Positions 19,602 through 26,923 of a stretch of 33,185 bases of DNA are shown piece by piece. The position numbers and the translations under genes are program-made. The notes beneath the pieces were generated by a model that saw only the letters and a list, made by a program, of their open reading frames with translations, had not been told where the DNA came from and searched no databases. Position 1 is the stretch's first letter; every line of letters begins with the position of its first letter. The stretch comes from Gammaproteobacteria bacterium (lineage in GTDB: Bacteria; Pseudomonadota; Gammaproteobacteria; GRL18), in contig JALVAL010000149.1 in the NCBI GenBank assembly GCA_027011205.1, forward strand, positions 1-33,185, read 5' to 3'.

Positions 19602-20213
19602 TCATAACTCTACTTCAGCTGCTGCGATGATAGTGGTATCATGCCCGGCAGACAATTTAGGCAGATTGACGGCTTCTGCCCGCCAGCCGCGATGGATAAG
19701 CGTTCCGGTAAAAGGTGCTGCACCAACAACATTGCCTGTTAACCTGACTTCTGATGCATTAAAACCCTCCGCTAAAGTAATACGACTCTCTTCATCTTCT
19801 GTGCGAATCGGGCTCAGGGTAAAGTATTCATTGATCACTTTTTTGCTGCCCTCGTGTACTATGCGGGCAGCCGCACCGACTTCTTCGTCGGAGTAGGCCC
19901 CAATTTCCTCTTGCACAAAATCAATTAATCGGGCTTCCTGCTGTAGTAAAGCCAAAAACTGCAGGGCCGATTCTGGTGATGACTCTTTAACAGTTGATGA
20001 CTCCTTAACAGTGGGAACAGCTGTGGAATCAATTTTTTTATTTTCAGGATCAGCACCTCCAGTCGACCTAGTATCATCTGTGTTTTTATCAACTAAAATG
20101 CGTTTAGAGGGTTTCAGCAGCAATGCAAAAAACAGGATCACAGCGATACTTGCTAACACGATGTGGGTCAGATCAAATGTGGCGGGCAGTTGCGGCGTTA
20201 AATCAAAATTCAT
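19602..20213 (-). CDS. DUF2760-like membrane-anchored protein
   Basis: N-terminal TM (THIVLASIAVILFFALLL) then ALQFLALLQQEARLIDFVQEEIGAYSDEEVGAAARIVHEG; start at MNFDLT; next to paired Hsp70 genes. Confidence 0.75.
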   Translation of the reverse strand: MNFDLTPQLPATFDLTHIVLASIAVILFFALLLKPSKRILVDKNTDDTRSTGGADPENKKIDSTAVPTVKESSTVKESSPESALQFLALLQQEARLIDFVQEEIGAYSDEEVGAAARIVHEGSKKVINEYFTLSPIRTEDEESRITLAEGFNASEVRLTGNVVGAAPFTGTLIHRGWRAEAVNLPKLSAGHDTTIIAAAEVEL

Positions 20214-20443
20214 GGCTAAGTCTCTTAATAATCGAAAACAGGTGTCATATTGCCAGGGGCAAAACATCACGGTTAGTTTATTCTAACTCAGTAGCTAAGA
20301 TACTGTCTCGTTATAACTTTTGATTTGGATGTTTTCAATTAAAAAACTACTTCTAAAACAAAAAATTAATGGTTTATAGGTTATTTTTTGTGCTAAATGT
20401 TATAAAACCAGTTACAAAAATACAGACTTGGGAAATATTAAAG

Positions 20444-20491
20444 TAAACCCAGTACCTTGCCCTAAAGGACAAGGCCTTACGAGGTGCTGGG
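20444..20491 (-). repeat. 48-bp dispersed three-way-junction repeat, copy A
   Basis: Gapless 40/48 match to 31431-31478; minus-strand fold CCCAGCA|CCTCGTAAGG|CCTTGTCCTTTAGGGCAAGG|TACTGGG; 21 nt after the upstream stop codon. Confidence 0.75.
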
Positions 20492-20512
20492 AAAAGGTTG
20501 ATTAGGCGAAAT

Positions 20513-21163
20513 TTAAATCACAGTTCGTATCCAGGTATCTTTAAGTCGTTTTGCCAGCACCGATCCTAAAATAATCTGGAATGCTGCTCGAAGGTCAGAA
20601 TTTTTGTCCAGATAACTTTTTAAACGATCTTTCGGCCAGGATACATAGCGAATCGCTTCAGTTGCTACAACATTGGCGGCCGCAACTTCATCAGTAAAGT
20701 AACTTAGCTCTCCAATAAACTGTCCTGCATGCAGTTCACTTACTTTCTTACCATCTATTTCGACGTCGGCTTTACCTGAATAGATCAATATTAGTTTTTC
20801 AAGTGGTTCATCCCTGGAGACAAAGCATTCCCCAGGTTCTGCATTTTCCCAACTGGAAAGTTTAAGGATCTTTTTCATTTCACGAGGTGTCAAAGTACGA
20901 AAAGCGATTTGGCAGAGTTGTTGTTCATCTTCACTCAACTTTACCGGTCTGCGCTCAAGTAATAATCGAACAATCCAGAAAATATTGAGTGCCATAAAAA
21001 CCAGATTCCAAAATATGGGCGGGTAAAGCGGGTCTGTCTGAAAGTAAAAATAAGGAAGCATAAAGCAGGCTGCAGCAATAGTTAAAATACGCAACCAGAG
21101 TATATCCCGCATGCTATAGGAAAAAAGGTACAAAACATTTGCAATGTGGACAAAATATTCCAT
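20513..21163 (-). CDS. Membrane-anchored cyclic-nucleotide-binding protein with Popeye-domain-like architecture
   Basis: Three N-terminal TMs, then LLLERRPVKLSEDEQ, cNMP-binding fold ...ILIYSGKADVEIDGKKVSELHAGQFIGELSYF; start ATG 21163 with AGGAG RBS. Confidence 0.7.
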   Translation of the reverse strand: MEYFVHIANVLYLFSYSMRDILWLRILTIAAACFMLPYFYFQTDPLYPPIFWNLVFMALNIFWIVRLLLERRPVKLSEDEQQLCQIAFRTLTPREMKKILKLSSWENAEPGECFVSRDEPLEKLILIYSGKADVEIDGKKVSELHAGQFIGELSYFTDEVAAANVVATEAIRYVSWPKDRLKSYLDKNSDLRAAFQIILGSVLAKRLKDTWIRTVI

Positions 21164-21328
21164 CACCAGGCTCCTTTGTTTCAAAATAATATAATTGTAC
21201 TTGCAGACAGGATAACACTTATTTTAACCTGGGAAATGCAGTAGAGGGTGAAAAAAATGGGTACCAGGAGTGGCACTTTAGGTAATAGATTGATATGCTT
21301 GCTCAGATATGCTATTTCGTCGGCCGAC

Positions 21329-21356
21329 AGGTTTGCAGGTTTAGGTTTGCAGGTTT
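21329..21356. repeat. Perfect 14-bp tandem duplication AGGTTTGCAGGTTT x2
   Basis: AGGTTTGCAGGTTT at 21329-21342 and 21343-21356 in the divergent intergenic region. Confidence 0.85.
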
Positions 21357-21452
21357 ATAGTTACCTTATTCAATACCTCTTAGCCTTCCTGATAAGCAGC
21401 TATATCTGTATTTTCTAATAAAGATCATATGAGTTTTGTAAAATATGCTAAA

Positions 21453-21479
21453 TTAATGTATATTATTTAACGTATATTA
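21453..21479. promoter_or_regulatory. Putative ArsR operator: 13-bp direct repeats
   Basis: TTAATGTATATTA (21453-21465) and TTAACGTATATTA (21467-21479), one mismatch, 41 bp upstream of the arsR-family ATG. Confidence 0.45.
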
Positions 21480-21520
21480 AAGTTTTTTTCATCCATAACC
21501 CTTAACTAGATAAAAATCAC

Positions 21521-21925
21521 ATGCCAACACCTGAATCTTTTACCCGCGCACTTTCAGACCCCACTCGTTTGCGTATATTGATGTTGCTTCTTCAAGAAGA
21601 AGAATTATGCGTTTGCCACCTTACCAAGATCTTGCAAATGGTTCAGCCCAAAGTTTCCAGGCATTTAGCTGTGCTTAGAGAGAACGATATGCTGCTGGAC
21701 AGGCGTGATGGTTTATGGATCCACTATCGTCTGCATCCAGGTTTACCGATCTGGTGTTATAAAACGCTGGTATCATTATCTGAAGGTTGTAGTAATGCAG
21801 AGCCATATATTAATGACCAGAAGCGATTAACAGAAGTTCTGGCCTGCAAGCAGGCAAAGCTGCTTAAGTCTGCAAAAAAAGAAGGCGCTGTTTCCAGGCA
21901 AAAAGTGACGGCCTGTTGTCAATAG
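21521..21925 (+). CDS. ArsR/SmtB-family metalloregulator
   Basis: wHTH (SDPTRLRILMLLL, VQPKVSRHLAVLRENDML) with ELCVCHL metal-site motif. Confidence 0.88.
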   Translation: MPTPESFTRALSDPTRLRILMLLLQEEELCVCHLTKILQMVQPKVSRHLAVLRENDMLLDRRDGLWIHYRLHPGLPIWCYKTLVSLSEGCSNAEPYINDQKRLTEVLACKQAKLLKSAKKEGAVSRQKVTACCQ

Positions 21926-22041
21926 GGACTAATGCGGAAATTAGCAGAAGCAGTCACCTCGTAAGCCCCGCACTATTTATTATTGTTTAGAGAGATTATT
22001 ACCGCCATCATGTGTCACCAGAAACTGGAGGGAATTCGTCG

Positions 22042-24324
22042 ATGCTTCATGTTGTTCTAGCGATAGGCAGTGCTGTAGCACTCGGAAGCAGCCTGACTTT
22101 TGGGCGCCAGTCCAGGACTCTAAGGCGCAAACGCTACCCAAAGGGATTTAATACCGAGCTACTGCCCAATTCACAAGGATCACCAGATGGACGGATGGAC
22201 CAGGCACAGGGAAAAACCCGCTCCACCAGCGCCGACAAAAAGAGTCAGCGTTCACGGAATTTGTACCAGAATACAAAAAAGAAATTTCTCGCTATTCGAA
22301 AGGTGTTTGCGATCTCCATGGGCGGGACACAGGAGCGTGATGAGCAATTACATCGCTTAACCGGGCAGCGAGGCAAGGCTAGCACCAATATGGCGAATCT
22401 AAAACTTGACCGAAGGATCAATATCTCCATTGGCCTGATGGGTCTCGCTGCAGTCGGGACTTTTTTCTATACTCCATTGTTGCGCATAGCGGGTGCCGTG
22501 ACCCTCATCAACAACCTGCCGGTCTTTCAAGAGCTGTCCAGGAATCTGAGGAAAGGGCGTATAACGACCGAGCTCCTGGAAATCGTCTCCCAGATCAGTC
22601 TCCTCGTAGCAGGGTATTTCTTTCTCGCCACGCTCGTCTGCTTTATTGCCCTGCTGGATCTGAAGCTGCTAAGACGGACCGAAGAACATTCACACCAGCA
22701 ATTAATCGACCAGTTCAGTCAGAAATCACATTCGATATGGGTGTTTGTCGATGGTACAGAAGTCGAGATGCCGTTGGAAGCGGTTCGTAAGAATGATTTT
22801 GTTGTCGTCAACGCCGGAGAGGTGATTCCAGTCGACGGGACTGTTGTGGAAGGAATCGCTACCATCGACCAACACAGCCTGACGGGTGAATCGCAACCGG
22901 TGGAGAAAGAAAACGGGGCAGCGGTTTTTGCCACGACACTCGTGCTGTCAGGCCGCATATTGATCCAGGCGGAACATACCGGCTCCGATACCAATGCAGG
23001 GAAGATCGGAGACATCCTGGAGCAGACCCAGGACTTCAAGGAGAGTCTAAGATTGAGAGGGAAAAAGATTGCTGATGGTTTTATCGCGCCAACACTGTTT
23101 GTCAGCAGCCTGACTTTACCTTTCCTTGGCCCCAGCTCCGCGTTGGCCATTCTCTGGTCCGGATTTGGTTACGACATGAAGTTATACGGACCGATCAGTG
23201 TGCTGAATTTTCTTCATATCATGGCCAAGAATGGAATATTGATCAAGGATGGCCGTTCGCTGGAAATGTTGCAGCAACTAGATACCGTGGTTTTTGACAA
23301 GACCGGTACCTTGACCATTGAGCAGCCCGAGCTTGCTCGGATCTACCCGTTTGCTTCGTACGACGAAGAGACCCTGCTCACCTACGCTGCTGCTGCAGAG
23401 CATCGACAGAGCCACCCAATTGCCAAAGCCATTTTGAATGCCGCCGCGCAGCGCGGTCTGGCGTTGCCGGCCATCGAAGATGCCGCCTATCAGGTTGGCT
23501 ACGGTATACAGGTGATGTTGAATGATAATCTGATTCAGGTTGGCAGTATTCGCTTTATGAAACAGAGAGGTATTCACTTGCCTGCTGAGCTAAGTACCGT
23601 GCAAAGCCAGGCTCATGCCACGGGCAGCTCACTCGTATACGTTGCAGTCAATGACCAGCTTGCCGGGGTGTTGAGGCTGGATCCCTGTGTCCGGCCAGAA
23701 GCCAAACGAATCATTGAATACCTGAAGACGGAAGGTATTGCGGTATCGATTATCTCGGGTGACCATGAGGAGCCCACCCGCCGGCTTGCCCAGGAGCTTG
23801 GCATAGACAGTTATTATGCTGAAACACTACCCGCGCAAAAAGCCGAGCTAATCGCCAAATTGCGTGCGGATGGTAAGACTGTGGGTTATATCGGTGACGG
23901 AATCAACGATGCCATTGCCTTAAAGGCGGCGAATGTGTCTATCTCTTTGAGTGGAGCTTCCACCGTTGCAACAGACACAGCTCAGGTTATCCTGATGGAT
24001 GGTGATCTGGCTAGAATCGAGTCCCTGTTTGAGATCTCCAGGGCATTTGAAAAGAATATGCAGGCCAACTATCTGAACTCGATGATCCCCGGTGTGATCA
24101 CCCTGAGCGGGGTATTTTTGCTGCATATGGGGCTGGTCGGAGCCTTGCTTGTCTATTATACCTCAGAAATATTTGCACTGACGAATTGCATGATGCCCCT
24201 GATCAAGGATGAAATGTCAGAAGATGCAGCAACCTGGAAGGTCAATAATGACATCGCCACCGCTGTTGAAACAGCGTGTGAGCCGGTCGAAAGTGAGCCT
24301 GAGCCTGTTCCCGATAGAATTTAG
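22042..24324 (+). CDS. P1B-like P-type ATPase lacking the CPC motif
   Basis: TGESQPVEKE, DKTGTLT, QSHPIAKAI (P1B HP motif), GDGINDAIALK; membrane segment before DKTGT reads SGFGYDMKLYGPISVLN with no CPC/SPC/TPC; GGAGGG RBS before ATG 22042 (ORF track starts at GTG 22012). Confidence 0.85.
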   Translation: MLHVVLAIGSAVALGSSLTFGRQSRTLRRKRYPKGFNTELLPNSQGSPDGRMDQAQGKTRSTSADKKSQRSRNLYQNTKKKFLAIRKVFAISMGGTQERDEQLHRLTGQRGKASTNMANLKLDRRINISIGLMGLAAVGTFFYTPLLRIAGAVTLINNLPVFQELSRNLRKGRITTELLEIVSQISLLVAGYFFLATLVCFIALLDLKLLRRTEEHSHQQLIDQFSQKSHSIWVFVDGTEVEMPLEAVRKNDFVVVNAGEVIPVDGTVVEGIATIDQHSLTGESQPVEKENGAAVFATTLVLSGRILIQAEHTGSDTNAGKIGDILEQTQDFKESLRLRGKKIADGFIAPTLFVSSLTLPFLGPSSALAILWSGFGYDMKLYGPISVLNFLHIMAKNGILIKDGRSLEMLQQLDTVVFDKTGTLTIEQPELARIYPFASYDEETLLTYAAAAEHRQSHPIAKAILNAAAQRGLALPAIEDAAYQVGYGIQVMLNDNLIQVGSIRFMKQRGIHLPAELSTVQSQAHATGSSLVYVAVNDQLAGVLRLDPCVRPEAKRIIEYLKTEGIAVSIISGDHEEPTRRLAQELGIDSYYAETLPAQKAELIAKLRADGKTVGYIGDGINDAIALKAANVSISLSGASTVATDTAQVILMDGDLARIESLFEISRAFEKNMQANYLNSMIPGVITLSGVFLLHMGLVGALLVYYTSEIFALTNCMMPLIKDEMSEDAATWKVNNDIATAVETACEPVESEPEPVPDRI

Positions 24325-24423
24325 TCTGGCATTTTCTTACCAGCCTCCACGGTCGCAGCAGGAGGCTCCTGGACCCTTACCCTTATATTATTATTTACCC
24401 ATTGTAATTTACTCACTATTTCT

Positions 24424-25860
24424 ATGAACGAACTCGACAGAATACGGCAACTGGAAAAACAAAGCAGGCAGCTGGAGCCGGCAGATAATACCCGTGCGCT
24501 TTGGCAGACTCAGACAAATGCTTATGCAGAATCATTTATTCATAAAAGAAATACCCAAAAGGCTTATGAAGACAGCTCTGATAATGGCTTAGGGCTGCTC
24601 GATAGCCCTATTGAAGAAAAACCACTGGCTATAGATGAAGTATTAAGGCTGGTAGAAAAATCCATTGTTCCTCCAGGAATCGATCTTACCTCTTCACGTC
24701 ATTTTGGCTATATACCAGGGGGAGGTTTGTATCCTTCTGCACTTGGAGACTTTCTGGCTGCTATCAGTAATAAATATGCGAGTAATTTTTTTGCCAGTCC
24801 CGGCAGTGCCCGCCTGGAAAATCAATTGATTCGATGGATTGCAGATTTAATGGGCTATCCAGAAACTTCAGCGGGAAACCTGACCTCCGGAGGTTCTGTT
24901 GCTCATCTGATTGCCATTACGGCTGCTCGCGAGGCCGTTCAGCTAACAGCAAAAGATTATCATCGAGCGGTGATATATGTTTCGAGCCAAACCCATCATT
25001 CGGTACTCAAAGCTCTTACAGTAGCGGGTATGCGCGAAGCAGAAATACGTTATTTACCGGTTGATAAAGCTTACCATATGCAAACAGACCAACTGCCTGC
25101 GATTATTGGTAATGATCGAAAAAAAGGCCTGATCCCATTTATGGTTGTTGCTACTGCCGGTACCACGGAAGTGGGCGCTATCGATGCGCTGGATACCATA
25201 GCAGATGTGTGTGAACATAACAAAGTCTGGTTTCATGTAGACGCTGCTTATGGTGGTTTTTATATTCTATGTGAAGAAGTTGCCGCCAAACTAAAGGGCA
25301 TAGAAAGGAGCGATTCATTTGTCATCGATCCACACAAGGGGTTATTTCTTCCTTATGGCAGCGGCGCTGTCATTGTAAGAGACCGGCGTCATATTTTAGC
25401 GGCCAATAGCTATCAGGCCAATTATATGCAGGATGCCTTACAGGATGATGAACTTGATCCTGCCAGTCTGTCCCCGGAACTCTCCAAGCATTTCCGTGGC
25501 CTGAGGATGTGGATGCCTTTAAAGCTTTTTGGGCTAAAACCTTTCAGAGCAGCATTAACAGAAAAAGTATATCTGGCCCGTTATTTCTATCAGCATATTC
25601 AGCAAATCCCGGGGTTTGAAGTGGGACCGTTTCCCGATATCTCAGTAGTCTTGTTTAGATATCTACCCACAGAGGGCGATGCTAACGAATATAACCGGGC
25701 ATTGGTAAAAGCTCTGCTCAAAGATGGCAGGATATATCTCTCTACTACGACGATTGAAGCTAACTACTATCTCCGGCTGGCAGTTGGTGTCTATAGGACA
25801 CATCTGGAAGATGTAGAACTTTGTCTGCAAATCCTCAAAGAATTCACAGCAGGGGTATAG
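24424..25860 (+). CDS. Group II PLP-dependent decarboxylase (AADC/diaminobutyrate-decarboxylase superfamily)
   Basis: GNLTSGGSVAHLIAI, ATAGTTEVGAID, HVDAAYGGF, DPHKGLFLPYGSGAV (PLP Lys), RGLRMWMPLKLFG. Confidence 0.88.
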   Translation: MNELDRIRQLEKQSRQLEPADNTRALWQTQTNAYAESFIHKRNTQKAYEDSSDNGLGLLDSPIEEKPLAIDEVLRLVEKSIVPPGIDLTSSRHFGYIPGGGLYPSALGDFLAAISNKYASNFFASPGSARLENQLIRWIADLMGYPETSAGNLTSGGSVAHLIAITAAREAVQLTAKDYHRAVIYVSSQTHHSVLKALTVAGMREAEIRYLPVDKAYHMQTDQLPAIIGNDRKKGLIPFMVVATAGTTEVGAIDALDTIADVCEHNKVWFHVDAAYGGFYILCEEVAAKLKGIERSDSFVIDPHKGLFLPYGSGAVIVRDRRHILAANSYQANYMQDALQDDELDPASLSPELSKHFRGLRMWMPLKLFGLKPFRAALTEKVYLARYFYQHIQQIPGFEVGPFPDISVVLFRYLPTEGDANEYNRALVKALLKDGRIYLSTTTIEANYYLRLAVGVYRTHLEDVELCLQILKEFTAGV

Positions 25861-25963
25861 TTATCCTCAGCTTATCAGACAGCGGCTGGAACTAGGGAAT
25901 GTCGATCTGGATTTCACGCTGCTTATTCATAGCACAATAGTATTTATATACCTGCTGTAGCCA

Positions 25964-26923
25964 CTATATCGCTATTGGTGGCTCTAAACCTTGAAAGCTT
26001 AAAAAATTAGCGGGATAAATCAACTCAGGCTCATACGAAAGTTTAGCCTGTCTTAAGCCAGGGATCCCCAAATCCTGCTCTCTGTTGATATATCTGCACT
26101 TATCTTTTAGTATTTTAGCAGTTTCCCAGTTAATAATTTGAGCGGCTCCACGGCAGCTATAATTTACTTTTTCAAAGTGAATTGTATAGACATCCCTGTT
26201 TAGACGACTGTAAACTGCAAAACCAGCCAGTTTACTCTCTGTGTCCTTGTTAATATAAATAGCAATCCCTTCAAGAGGAATACTGTCAAAGGATTCAAAG
26301 CCTTTTCTTATCACGATAGTTTCTTCACGAATGCTGTTACTTACGGTCTGATTTTCTGCCAGCATAGTTTCGATCATCGCGAGGCAATCACTGCGAACAG
26401 CAGTTGAGTTCATTGACCTGACCTGATAGTCAGGGTAATCTCGTAAAAACTGGGAGATATGATTTTTTTTCTTGCGTAATTTTTTCCCTCTAAGCGAGTA
26501 TAATTTTTCTGTCGAATAAATATACTCGGCTAGCCCCCTGTCATTTTCAATATCATAATAATGATCCAGTTCAGGGTGCCTTTCAATGAACTCTGGCGGA
26601 ACATTTGAAATATCGCCACTGTATCCATCCAGCTTCAGAGTTTTCGACAACTGTAAAAGATCCGACAGGCTAATATCCTCCCCCATGGGCATTAAAACAA
26701 AATCGTATCGGATATCAAACACTATTAACCAGTCATTAAAAAATGATAGCTTATAGTGGTAAATATCCTCCCATAAATACAGACTGGGGAAGCTAAATTC
26801 ACAGGAAAACTGATTATATTTTTCTGCATACCAGGTAATAATTTCACGATCAGAGTGATCCAGTCTTTTTAATGCTGGATAGAGGTTTTCTGTAGAAGGA
26901 ATTTTTATTTTGAGCCGGTTCAT
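25964..26923 (-). CDS. DUF2156-like (LPG-synthase/MprF C-terminal domain-like) protein
   Basis: SFPSLYLWEDIYHY, YIYSTEKLYSLRGKKLRKKKNHISQFLRDYPDY pattern; ATG overlaps upstream stop by 4 bp. Confidence 0.7.
   Translation of the reverse strand: MNRLKIKIPSTENLYPALKRLDHSDREIITWYAEKYNQFSCEFSFPSLYLWEDIYHYKLSFFNDWLIVFDIRYDFVLMPMGEDISLSDLLQLSKTLKLDGYSGDISNVPPEFIERHPELDHYYDIENDRGLAEYIYSTEKLYSLRGKKLRKKKNHISQFLRDYPDYQVRSMNSTAVRSDCLAMIETMLAENQTVSNSIREETIVIRKGFESFDSIPLEGIAIYINKDTESKLAGFAVYSRLNRDVYTIHFEKVNYSCRGAAQIINWETAKILKDKCRYINREQDLGIPGLRQAKLSYEPELIYPANFLSFQGLEPPIAI

Noticed and set aside
24342-24367. AGCCTCC/GGAGGCT hairpin after the first P-type ATPase as an intrinsic terminator
   Set aside because: Stem is short and not followed by a T-tract; too weak to call
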